Assembly (NCBI GenBank): GCA_958295685.1
Contig: OY282365.1
Coordinates: 1,550,001 to 1,614,000 of the forward strand
Direction: 5' to 3'
DNA from: an uncultured Dehalococcoidia bacterium
GTDB lineage: Bacteria; Chloroflexota; Dehalococcoidia; Lucifugimonadales; CATQGZ01
Length of the DNA stretch: 64,000 nt
In this document: positions 33,815 through 43,300 of the stretch, one piece after another
How positions within the stretch are numbered: position 1 is the first letter of the stretch
Layout of the letters: each line of letters starts with the position of its first letter
Translations under genes and position numbers: made by a program
The notes under the pieces: model-generated
Database searches by the model: none
The model's input: only the letters and a program-made list of their open reading frames with translations
What the model was told of the DNA's origin: nothing

Positions 33815-36617
33815 CCTGGCGCACACCGACTTCCCGGCCTTCTTCAGGGACATCCACGACCACGACCCGTTCCCCTGGCAGCAGCGCCTGACGGCGCAGG
33901 TGCTTGACAGTGGCGAATGGCCGAAGGTCATCGACCTGCCGACGGGGGCGGGCAAGACCGCAGCGCTCGATACGGCGGTGTTCGCCATGGCCGCCCGGCC
34001 CGGAGTTTCGCCGCGCCGGATCGTGTTCGTGATAGATCGCCGCATCGTGGTGGACCAGGTCTATGAGCGGGCGCAGCGAATCCGGGAGCGCATTGAGGAC
34101 GGCAGGACTGAGATACTGCTGCAGGCGCGAGAACACCTGCGAGCAATCAGTGGCGGAGAACTGTTGGGTGTCGCCGCGCTGCGTGGCGGCATTCCCGTTG
34201 ACGACAAGTGGGCCAAGTGCCCAGACCAGCCCTGGGTCATGGTGTCCACCGTGGACCAATTCGGCTCTCGGTTGCTGTTCCGCGGCTACGGCGTAACCCC
34301 CAGAATGCGCCCGGTCCATGCTGGACTCGCCGGCAACGATTGCCTCGTAATACTTGACGAGGTTCACCTCAGCATCCCCTTCGCAGAGACCCTGACGCAG
34401 GTAACCGCGAGGAAGTCCCGCGGGCTGCCACGCCGATTCTCTGTAGTCGAGATGTCCGCCACGCCCAGCAACGAGGAATCCGAGCGGTTCGGGTTGGACT
34501 CCGTAGATTTGGAAAACCCAGAGCTGCGCCGCCGCGTAGAAGCCGCGAAGGAAGCGGAGTTGGTTACGGTATCCAAGCCCGATGCCATCCCCGCTGCCGT
34601 GTTGAAGATAGTCAAGTCAATCGCCAAGTCGAAGCCCAATAACACCGCCCGCAAGGATGACACCACACTGTTTGACACAGCCCCCGAACGCGATAGCAAG
34701 AGCATTGGCGTCGTGGTGAACCGCGTGCGTACCGCCCGTGAAACACATCGTGCGCTGGAAGAGGCCGGTTTCACGGCGCACCTGATAACAGGACGCATGA
34801 GGCCGCTGGATAGAATCGAGGCGTTGCACAAGATCGGCCCAGTCGTTGACCCCGAAGGCAAACAACGCCCCGCCGGTCTCACTGCCGTAGTCGCCACCCA
34901 GGCCATAGAAGTTGGCGCGGACTTCAGTTTCGACGCCCTCATCACCGAGTGCGCCGCAGTCGACAGTCTCCGCCAGCGGTTTGGCCGCCTCGACCGACGC
35001 GGCACATACTCCGAGCGAACCGGACAACCCGCCCAAGCCTGGATAATAGGCCCGAAGTCGGTTGTCGCCGCCAAGAAGCCCGACCCAATCTACGGCGAGG
35101 CGGTCAAGGCAACCTGGGAGGAGCTGATACGCCGCGACAAGGATGGCCCTATCGCAGTCGGCCCGCGTTCTTTGCAGAAATTCCCAGATGAAGCAGCCGC
35201 GCCCAGGCTCCATGCCCCGTTGCTGCTCAAGACTCACATGGATGCCTGGGCTCAGACCAACCCGGAGCCGATAGTGCAGCCCTCCATCGAGTGGTTCCTG
35301 CACGGCATAGAGCAAGGCCGCGCTCCAGATGTCTCCATTGTTTGGCGGAAGGACAGAACCGCCGAAACCCTTCGGCTTGTCCCTCCACGCCAGGCCGAGT
35401 TCCTGCCCATCCCCATAGATGCCGCCAAGTCGTGGCTTTCCGGTGGCGGCGAGATTGAGGTTGCCGACATCGACCGAGAACCCGATGACGACAACGATAA
35501 CCCTGCGTCTCAAAGCGAAGGCAAGGATTGGGTACGCTGGGAAGGGTTCGGTAGAGACGCCGAGCCCAAGCATATTGGGACCAGCGAAATCCGTCCCGGC
35601 GATGTTCTCATAGTGGATCCGAAGCGAGGCGGCTTGAGGTCAGGAACATGGGACCCCTCTCTGACCGATCCTGTCTCCGACTTTGGAGACGCAGCGCAAC
35701 TCAAATATGGAAGGGCTACGCTGCGCCTCGATCCGGGCTTGCCCTACGTGAAGTCTCCACCACTGCCGGCCGACGAGGCCGAAGCCGACACATCTCGAAG
35801 AGACCGTGTCGAGGAGTGGCTGGAAGGGCGGTTGGAAGATTCAGGTGAACTCCCCGATTGGTTCGTGGGGGCAGCCAAGAAGATGAAAACCAATTCCGTG
35901 ATCGACGTGGATCCGGGCAATAATTATTACATCTTGACCGAGCGTAACTCCCAAACGAACAGGCCCATCGTGGACGCCGCAACCATGGACGGCTCGGACG
36001 AAGCCGGCTCCATGATTGGAACGGGCATAAGGCTGAGTAGCCACATGGACGGCGTAGGCGACCGCGCCGGCCACATCGCCGAGCGTCTTGGCATGACCGC
36101 TGAGTTGACAGACGACTTGCGCTTGGCAGGACAGCTCCACGACCTCGGCAAGGTGGACACGCGCTTCCAAGCCCAACTGGTGGGCGGCGACCCGGTGGAA
36201 ATGGCAATGCTGGAAGAGCCGCTGGCGAAATCGTTGCCGGGCGTTGGCCGAAGTAGAAGAGGATACCCCACAGGGATGCGCCACGAACTAGCGAGCGTCG
36301 CCTTGATCGAATCGAACCCCGATGTCCTCGGCATGGCGCACGACAAGGACCTCGTGCTCCATCTGGTCGGAACACACCACGGCTGGGGGCGTCCGCTGCC
36401 GCCGATAATCGAGGATGGCGAACCTCAGACTCTCTCGTACACGTTCGACGGACACCCCATGCAGGCGAACTCAGACCTTGTGGAAAGCCCGCTTGCCCTT
36501 GACATGGCAGACCGATTCTGGCGCTTGACCGAGCAGTACGGACACCACGGACTGGCATGGCTGGAGGCGATTCTCCGGCTGGCCGACCATCAGAAGAGCG
36601 CCGAGGAGTCTGGATAA
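33807..36617 (+). CDS. cas3: type I-G helicase-nuclease Cas3 with C-terminal HD domain
   Basis: 936 residues from ATG 33807 (MSNLAHTDFPAFF), which overlaps the csb2 stop; ATG 33795 is an alternative. DLPTGAGKTAALD (Walker A Lys50), LDEVHLS (DEVH at 184-187), and QRFGRLDRRGT form the SF2 helicase. The HD nuclease is C-terminal: LHDLGKVDTRFQAQL with His778-Asp779, and THHGWG about 65 residues later. This order, helicase first and HD last, is the GSU0051/type I-G arrangement. It degrades target DNA after Cascade recruitment. Confidence 0.95.
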   Translation: MSNLAHTDFPAFFRDIHDHDPFPWQQRLTAQVLDSGEWPKVIDLPTGAGKTAALDTAVFAMAARPGVSPRRIVFVIDRRIVVDQVYERAQRIRERIEDGRTEILLQAREHLRAISGGELLGVAALRGGIPVDDKWAKCPDQPWVMVSTVDQFGSRLLFRGYGVTPRMRPVHAGLAGNDCLVILDEVHLSIPFAETLTQVTARKSRGLPRRFSVVEMSATPSNEESERFGLDSVDLENPELRRRVEAAKEAELVTVSKPDAIPAAVLKIVKSIAKSKPNNTARKDDTTLFDTAPERDSKSIGVVVNRVRTARETHRALEEAGFTAHLITGRMRPLDRIEALHKIGPVVDPEGKQRPAGLTAVVATQAIEVGADFSFDALITECAAVDSLRQRFGRLDRRGTYSERTGQPAQAWIIGPKSVVAAKKPDPIYGEAVKATWEELIRRDKDGPIAVGPRSLQKFPDEAAAPRLHAPLLLKTHMDAWAQTNPEPIVQPSIEWFLHGIEQGRAPDVSIVWRKDRTAETLRLVPPRQAEFLPIPIDAAKSWLSGGGEIEVADIDREPDDDNDNPASQSEGKDWVRWEGFGRDAEPKHIGTSEIRPGDVLIVDPKRGGLRSGTWDPSLTDPVSDFGDAAQLKYGRATLRLDPGLPYVKSPPLPADEAEADTSRRDRVEEWLEGRLEDSGELPDWFVGAAKKMKTNSVIDVDPGNNYYILTERNSQTNRPIVDAATMDGSDEAGSMIGTGIRLSSHMDGVGDRAGHIAERLGMTAELTDDLRLAGQLHDLGKVDTRFQAQLVGGDPVEMAMLEEPLAKSLPGVGRSRRGYPTGMRHELASVALIESNPDVLGMAHDKDLVLHLVGTHHGWGRPLPPIIEDGEPQTLSYTFDGHPMQANSDLVESPLALDMADRFWRLTEQYGHHGLAWLEAILRLADHQKSAEESG

Positions 36618-37552
36618 TGGACGCAACCCATCTCACCGGCCTCGAAGGAACGAACCCTCTGGGATTTCTCGCCGCCCTTGGCGTGCAGGTGGCCTTCGCC
36701 TCGGAGTCCGAACAGCCGCTCCTGTGGTGGAGTGGCGACATCACCCCTCACGCAGTCGTGGACAAGACATTCAGCCATCAGCAGATAGCCGATCAGTCCA
36801 TGGTGATATTCGACTATTGGAAGAACAGCCCCGCCATGAATCCACGTCGGCCCGATGAGTCGGTCATGCCGAAGGGCGACGAGCTCAAACTTGATCCTGA
36901 TGACATCCGGGCATATCTCTATCAGTCTCGCCAGCGCGATTCGGCCGGAGACCTGATTACCGCGCTCGTGGCCGAGGAAAGCCTGGACAATAACAAGAAG
37001 GCCAAGCCAACCGACCTGTACTTTACGGCAGGTCAGCAGAAATTCTTGGACACGGCCCGCAAGGTCTTGGACAAAGTCTCACGATTGGACAAAGTCTCAC
37101 GAGATGAAATGCTCGCAGGGATTGAAGGCCCTTGGGCTTACGAAAGCGACCTCCCCTCCCTCGGCTGGGACGTCAGTGACGACCGCGTGTATGCGCTGCG
37201 TGCCAACAACCCAAGCCCTGAGAAGAAGCTCACGAACCCAGGACCCGAAGCCTTGGCAGTATTGGGATTGAGCCTTCATCCCGTGTTCTCAGGCCAAGGC
37301 CGCACCCTGACGCAAGGATGCTCCGGTGTGTGGACGAAGGCCCATTACTCCTGGCCGCTCTGGCACAAACCGGCCTCGATTCGCGCCGTCAAGTCTATTT
37401 TGGCGCACGCCTATGACCACCCAACGGCCACGGACCGTCACCGTTGGCTGCGTTCATGGGGCGTCTTCAGAGTTCTCCGGTCACCGATCCGCCGGTCAGG
37501 ACAAGGCGGCTACGGCACGTTCGGCCCGCCGGAGGTGGCGTGGCAGGCCTAA
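36617..37552 (+). CDS. cas8: type I-G Cas8 (GSU0052-like)
   Basis: 311 residues; the ATG overlaps the cas3 stop. HLTGLEGTNPLGFLAALGVQ near the N-terminus is the NPLGFLAALG motif of type I-G Cas8 proteins (Cas8u2/GSU0052 type). The late HPVFSGQGRTLTQGCSG segment fits as well. The protein should be the large subunit that reads the PAM. It is on the short side, and the region right after it carries a broken csb2-like fragment, so the operon has been rearranged here. Confidence 0.78.
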   Translation: MDATHLTGLEGTNPLGFLAALGVQVAFASESEQPLLWWSGDITPHAVVDKTFSHQQIADQSMVIFDYWKNSPAMNPRRPDESVMPKGDELKLDPDDIRAYLYQSRQRDSAGDLITALVAEESLDNNKKAKPTDLYFTAGQQKFLDTARKVLDKVSRLDKVSRDEMLAGIEGPWAYESDLPSLGWDVSDDRVYALRANNPSPEKKLTNPGPEALAVLGLSLHPVFSGQGRTLTQGCSGVWTKAHYSWPLWHKPASIRAVKSILAHAYDHPTATDRHRWLRSWGVFRVLRSPIRRSGQGGYGTFGPPEVAWQA

Positions 37553-37857
37553 TGACGACAAGCGCGAAGTCGACGCTCCGCGGGAGCGATCGAACGTGAG
37601 GTTTCCCAGCGTCCTAACCTTGCCCGGCTGACGGAGGTGAAGACCAAAGACAGGCTCAAGCCCATGGCCACCATGCGGCAGGAAAGGCGCTCCAGAGGCT
37701 TCCGACCCTTCGAGTTCTACAGGTTCAGGAGGCACGGCTCAACGGGAGGCGGCGCGTTCAACTTCGAGATCGAGTTCGACGAGCCTGTCTTCGGCCCAAT
37801 CGCCCTCGGCTTCGCCTGCCACTACGGACTCGGCCTGTTCGTCCCCGCGGAGTAACC
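37553..37857 (+). pseudogene. remnant of a second csb2-like (Cas6-type) gene end
   Basis: From 37637 the frame ends GFRPFEFYRFRRHGSTGGGAF, then IEFDEPVFGPIALGFACHYG and GLGLFVPAE. The segment FDEPVFGPIALG...YGLGLF parallels FEHPVKGPLMLG...FGLGLM at the end of the intact csb2. Upstream, in another frame, RERSNVRFPSVLTLPG precedes it and is cut by a stop, which suggests a frameshift near 37620. No full N-terminal part exists. I read this as the 3' relic of a duplicated or replaced Cas5-6 gene. Confidence 0.6.
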
Positions 37858-37990
37858 TAACTGTCCGGCCGGTTTGGCTCACGAATTCCGCGAAAACGTG
37901 CCCTCGCGCGGCTTGATAGACCCGCAGCCCGCTTCCATACTTACATCCCAGATTGAGGAGGTTGTGACACACTAGCGAGAGCGGATTCCA
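37858..37990 (+). other. intergenic between csb2 remnant and cas2
   Basis: About 130 bp. GAGGAGG at 37954-37960 is too far from the cas2 start to be its ribosome site and may belong to a lost upstream start. No promoter of consensus quality seen. Confidence 0.35.
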
Positions 37991-38281
37991 TTGCGGAAGT
38001 CCTACATCGTCAGCTACGACATCGCCGATCCCAAGCGCCTGAGGAACGTCTTCAAGACCATGAGGGCGTGGGGCGACCACCTACAGTTCTCAGTCTTCGA
38101 GTGCCAGCTCAGGCCCGTGGATTTGGTGCGCCTGCGGGCTGAGCTGGCTGAGATCATTCACCACGATCAGGACCAAGTGCTGTTCGTCGATCTCGGGCCG
38201 ACGGAAGGTCGCGGCGACCGGGTGATCACCGCACTTGGCAAACCCTACGTACACCTCGACGCGCCCTTGATCGTCGTCTAG
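37991..38281 (+). CDS. cas2: CRISPR integration protein Cas2
   Basis: 96 residues from a TTG start. SYIVSYDIADPKRLRNVFKTM begins with the beta strand and the Asp (YDI) of Cas2, and GDHLQFSVFECQL and VLFVDLGP are the standard following strands. It forms the centre of the Cas1-Cas2 integrase. The order cas2 then cas4-cas1 is inverted relative to many loci. Confidence 0.93.
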   Translation: MRKSYIVSYDIADPKRLRNVFKTMRAWGDHLQFSVFECQLRPVDLVRLRAELAEIIHHDQDQVLFVDLGPTEGRGDRVITALGKPYVHLDAPLIVV

Positions 38282-38360
38282 CAAAGGAATAGGATGATGG
38301 TCCCTCAGGCGCGCATCCCTCGTACCTTAACAACTGAATAGTGAAGGTGGCAGGGGAACT

Positions 38361-40145
38361 GTGACCGCTCAACCGGCTCTTGACAATGCGCCTTCCCGCC
38401 GTGCGCTGCCCGACTACTTGCCGGCGCGCATGATCAACGAACACGTCTACTGCCCTCGCCTGTTCTATTTCGAGCAGGTGGAGGGCGTGTTCGTTGAAAA
38501 CGAGCATACCGTTGAGGGGTCCATTCAGCACAAGCGGGTCGACAAGGAGGGGCAATCCGCTCCTGCCCCGGATGAAGAACAAGAAGAACCCGTAGTGGTC
38601 CGTTCGATCCAACTGTCGTCGGAGGAGCATCGGGTCATCGCCAAGCTCGATCTAGCGGAGTTCGACGGAGGTTGCGCCACACCGGTCGATTACAAGCACG
38701 GCCGCCCGATGAAGAGGGACGACGGGGTGGATGTCTGGCCCAGCGACCGCGTCCAAATGGCGGTCCAAGGGCTGGTGTTGCGCGCCAACGGTTATCGCTG
38801 CGAAGAGGGCGTCGTCTTCTACCAGAAGACGCGGCAGAGGGTGCGTGTCCCGTTCGACGATGTGACGATTGCTTGGGCTGAGAAGGCAATCGCGGACGCA
38901 TGGGAGACGGCGGGGGCTGTCGAGATGCCGCCGCCGCTCGTCGACTCTCCCAAGTGCCCCGGTTGCTCTCTGGTCGGGATATGTATGCCAGACGAGACCT
39001 GGCAACTACGATCGCACACCCACAACGGAGAGACGGGGCAACTCAGACTGTTCGAGGCTAGGCCGAGGGTGCCTGATTCACTCGGAGCTAAGACGGCGAG
39101 ATTGCTCGTGACGCCACGGTCGGAGTTGCGGCCTCTCTACGTGAATTCCCCAAAGCTGCGTGTTGGCAAGTCCGGCGGCGTTCTGAGTATCAAGGAGAAA
39201 GACAAGGTCGTCCAGGAGGCGCGCATCAACGAGATATGCCAGGTCAACCTGATGGGCGCCGTCCAGATCAGCACCCAGGCCGTTCAGGAACTGTGCAATG
39301 CAGAGAAGCCCATCTGCTACTTCTCTCAAGGTGGATGGTTCTATGGAGTAACATCCGGGCTCGGTACGAAGAACGTCTTCCTGCGGAGGGCGCAGTTCCG
39401 CCTAGCGGAGGAAAACTGGTTCTGTCTGCGGCTGGCCAGGAAGTTGGTGGCAGGCAAGATTCGCAACCAGCGGACGATGGTGCTGCGCAATCACGTCGAG
39501 CCGCCGAAGGCAGAGTTGCGGGAGTTGAAACAGCTGGTCGAGGATGTGGAGACGGCGGATTCACTCGGCGAGCTGCTGGGACTTGAAGGCTGGGCGGCGC
39601 GGATATATTTCGGGTTGTTCGGGGGCATGATCAAGCGTGAGAGTGAACATGACCTGGATGTCGGGCCGGGGTTGGCCTTCGACTTCGGGTCCCGGAATCG
39701 GAGACCGCCGCGCGACCCCGTGAATGCATTGCTGTCGCTTGGCTATAGCCTACTGGCCAAGGACCTAACGGTCGCCTGCCACGCCGTGGGGTTTGATCCG
39801 ATGATTGGGTTCTACCATCAGCCGCGTCACGGGCGGCCTGCTCTGGCGCTGGACCTGATGGAACCGCTGAGGGCACTGATCGCCGACTCGGCTGTGCTGA
39901 GTGCCGTGAACACGAGGATGGTCTCGGAGCGGGATTTCGTGACAGCTGGACAAGCAGTTTCGCTCACACCCAGAGGGCGAAAAGGTTTCTTCCGGGCTTA
40001 CGAGTCTCGAATGAAAACGCTTGTAACGCATCCGCTCTTCGGCTATCGCGTCAGCTACCGTCGGTTGCTGGAAATTCAGGCGCGCCTGCTGGCCCGAACT
40101 CTGGAGGGTGAGTTAAGCGAATACCCGGTTTTCGTGACGCGATGA
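38361..40145 (+). CDS. cas4-cas1: Cas4-Cas1 fusion protein
   Basis: 594 residues from GTG 38361. The Cas4 part (1-215) has HVYCPRLFYFEQ (Cys31), VDYKHGRP, and the cluster C199, C202, C208 (KCPGCSLVGIC), four Cys for the 4Fe-4S site of the RecB-like nuclease. The Cas1 part (about 245-594) has the NEICQVNLMGAVQIS beta domain, FGGMIKRESEHD and the metal-site region HAVGFDPMIGFYHQPRHGRPALALDLMEPLRAL. Fusions of this kind are typical of type I-G. The protein trims prespacers next to the PAM and integrates them. Confidence 0.95.
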   Translation: MTAQPALDNAPSRRALPDYLPARMINEHVYCPRLFYFEQVEGVFVENEHTVEGSIQHKRVDKEGQSAPAPDEEQEEPVVVRSIQLSSEEHRVIAKLDLAEFDGGCATPVDYKHGRPMKRDDGVDVWPSDRVQMAVQGLVLRANGYRCEEGVVFYQKTRQRVRVPFDDVTIAWAEKAIADAWETAGAVEMPPPLVDSPKCPGCSLVGICMPDETWQLRSHTHNGETGQLRLFEARPRVPDSLGAKTARLLVTPRSELRPLYVNSPKLRVGKSGGVLSIKEKDKVVQEARINEICQVNLMGAVQISTQAVQELCNAEKPICYFSQGGWFYGVTSGLGTKNVFLRRAQFRLAEENWFCLRLARKLVAGKIRNQRTMVLRNHVEPPKAELRELKQLVEDVETADSLGELLGLEGWAARIYFGLFGGMIKRESEHDLDVGPGLAFDFGSRNRRPPRDPVNALLSLGYSLLAKDLTVACHAVGFDPMIGFYHQPRHGRPALALDLMEPLRALIADSAVLSAVNTRMVSERDFVTAGQAVSLTPRGRKGFFRAYESRMKTLVTHPLFGYRVSYRRLLEIQARLLARTLEGELSEYPVFVTR

Positions 40146-40317
40146 GGCCGCGAGCAGCGGGGCGGTGCGAAGAACCGGATGGGCCCTCGCGGCCGCGAGG
40201 GCAAGGCCTTGGCGGCAATGGAGACCACATATGATAGACTTGATCACGCGCTCAGGACGCCCGTCCCTCGCATCCGCCCCCCGGAACGTGGATGACAAGG
40301 CGGCGAGAACTCAGGCC
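40146..40317 (+). promoter_or_regulatory. CRISPR leader
   Basis: 172 bp between cas4-cas1 and the first repeat. It contains a perfect 20-bp palindrome GCCCTCGCGGCCGCGAGGGC (40183-40202), possibly the end of the cas transcript or a protein site, and TATGAT (40230-40235), a candidate -10 with only a poor -35 upstream. It must be the leader end because the far end of the array has variant repeats and a broken last repeat. Confidence 0.65.
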
Positions 40318-43300
40318 CTATCCGCGACCTAGCGGTCGCGGCCCCATTGAAGCATTGCCAGAATCAATCTCGTCGGCGAAGTTCCCATCTATCCGCGACC
40401 TAGCGGTCGCGGCCCCATTGAAGCGGCGGCTACGTCCCGCAGTATCCGATCGAGATCCCGCTATCCGCGACCTAGCGGTCGCGGCCCCATTGAAGCGTGT
40501 CTTTCAGTATCCGCCCCCGCCGGTCTGTGACGCTCTATCCGCGACCTAGCGGTCGCGGCCCCATTGAAGCGCCCCATCCGGCGGCGCATGGAGGCCGCCG
40601 GTCATCTATCCGCGACCTAGCGGTCGCGGCCCCATTGAAGCAATGCCAGTGACCCCATCGTCATCACTGGCGGCTCTCTATCCGCGACCTAGCGGTCGCG
40701 GCCCCATTGAAGCGGGATTAGGGATGCCCACTATCACAGTGTCCAACCGGCTATCCGCGACCTAGCGGTCGCGGCCCCATTGAAGCGAGAGGACATCCGT
40801 CGGTCTCAGGAGTCCATAAATCGATCTATCCGCGACCTAGCGGTCGCGGCCCCATTGAAGCAACCTCGGGATCCGGGATTCCAACTACCACAGCGTACCT
40901 ATCCGCGACCTAGCGGTCGCGGCCCCATTGAAGCTTCAGAACACGTGTTCTCACCGAGGGCAAACTCCAGCTATCCGCGACCTAGCGGTCGCGGCCCCAT
41001 TGAAGCAGCAAGTTGTCGAGGTCGGGGCGGCTAGTGTGCGCGCCTATCCGCGACCTAGCGGTCGCGGCCCCATTGAAGCCGCGGTTCCCGTATGGTGACC
41101 ACCGGCGGACACCCCCTATCCGCGACCTAGCGGTCGCGGCCCCATTGAAGCGGCGCGACATTTAGCGCGTGAACGGGCAATCAAGGCGCTATCCGCGACC
41201 TAGCGGTCGCGGCCCCATTGAAGCCCGTCGCCGTGACGAGCCTGGCCGAGGCCGCTACCGTCTATCCGCGACCTAGCGGTCGCGGCCCCATTGAAGCGGC
41301 CTGCTCGCGTGTCAAGCCCTGCGGGGGCCGGCGCCTATCCGCGACCTAGCGGTCGCGGCCCCATTGAAGCGATTCATCAGCCATTTAACAACCTCCTCTG
41401 ACATCTCCGGCTATCCGCGACCTAGCGGTCGCGGCCCCATTGAAGCTCTAGGCGCCTACTTGCGACTCAGGGCAGCAACCACCTATCCGCGACCTAGCGG
41501 TCGCGGCCCCATTGAAGCACAAGTCACGCCTTTAGCCTCGTCTTCCGCCCCGCAGCTATCCGCGACCTAGCGGTCGCGGCCCCATTGAAGCACGCGGAAC
41601 CGGACGGGCCGGACGTATGGGCAACGGCCTATCCGCGACCTAGCGGTCGCGGCCCCATTGAAGCATTCTATCGAGCCTGAGTTTCAATGCCCTATTCTCA
41701 CCTATCCGCGACCTAGCGGTCGCGGCCCCATTGAAGCCAGATCACCGATGATCTGTTCTCGAGACTACGACAGCTATCCGCGACCTAGCGGTCGCGGCCC
41801 CATTGAAGCCCAGCCTTGCCCCTGAGTGAATGCGGAACGAAGAGTAACTATCCGCGACCTAGCGGTCGCGGCCCCATTGAAGCAATGCCGACTCCCTCCG
41901 CTCCAGTTGAGGGTTCTCCTATCCGCGACCTAGCGGTCGCGGCCCCATTGAAGCGGGTGGGTTTGTGTCCGGTCTCGTTCTGCGCTTCCACTATCCGCGA
42001 CCTAGCGGTCGCGGCCCCATTGAAGCTCCATCTCTCCTCCTGTGTGAGTGACCCGGCTTGGGCTATCCGCGACCTAGCGGTCGCGGCCCCATTGAAGCTC
42101 GCCAAGCGGATTCGGGTCAGGCTCTACACGTGTCAGCTATCCGCGACCTAGCGGTCGCGGCCCCATTGAAGCCGTCAGGCTGACGCCCTCCACGCCCGCG
42201 ACTACCCGCCTATCCGCGACCTAGCGGTCGCGGCCCCATTGAAGCCTGGTCAAGGATACCAGCGATTCCGCCAATCCGGTCTATCCGCGACCTAGCGGTC
42301 GCGGCCCCATTGAAGCTCGAATCGGTCGTACACTAGCTGGTGCCTGCATCGCGGGCTATCCGCGACCTAGCGGTCGCGGCCCCATTGAAGCTCCATCTCT
42401 CCTCCTGTGTGAGTGACCCGGCTTGGGACCTATCCGCGACCTAGCGGTCGCGGCCCCATTGAAGCTATCTGCAGATGCTGGGCTTTAGTAGAAAGGAAAT
42501 CCAACTATCCGCGACCTAGCGGTCGCGGCCCCATTGAAGCATCAGGGGCGTCGATTCAGTTGGGCGCAGCCTCCGGCGCTATCCGCGACCTAGCGGTCGC
42601 GGCCCCATTGAAGCCAGTCAGGAATGCGATGAATGCGAACCCACGGGCCGACTATCCGCGACCTAGCGGTCGCGGCCCCATTGAAGCGCCGAACAACCGT
42701 GCATCGCGCGCCGCGCGTGACGCCTATCCGCGACCTAGCGGTCGCGGCCCCATTGAAGCAACTGCAGAAAGCACGCAACCCAAGGAACTCTCACCTATCC
42801 GCGACCTAGCGGTCGCGGCCCCATTGAAGCGAGCTTCGTAAGGCGGCGCACGGTCTTCCGTGATACCTATCCGCGACCTAGCGGTCGCGGCCCCATTGAA
42901 GCCTGGTAGGCGCGTGCGTACAGCGTGACGCCCAGGTACCTATCCGCGACCTAGCGGTCGCGGCCCCATTGAAGCGGGGAGATCGCTGACGGGCTGGCGC
43001 GGGCATTGATGCCTATCCGCGACCTAGCGGTCGCGGCCCCATTGAAGCCCGGAGTAGATGAGATGTCGATGGCGGGTATTGTATCTATCCGCGACCTAGC
43101 GGTCGCGGCCCCATTGAAGCTGGGCCTCCGCGGTGCGCTCGGACAGCCACTCGGCCTATCCGCGACCTAGCGGTCGCGGCCCCATTGAAGCCGTTCTGGG
43201 CCGTCCCGAACGGGTAGTTCTCGCCCAACTATCCGCGACCTAGCGGTCGCGGCCCCATTGAAGCACGCATGAAGGACGCGCGGGCACGCTGGCTGACCAA

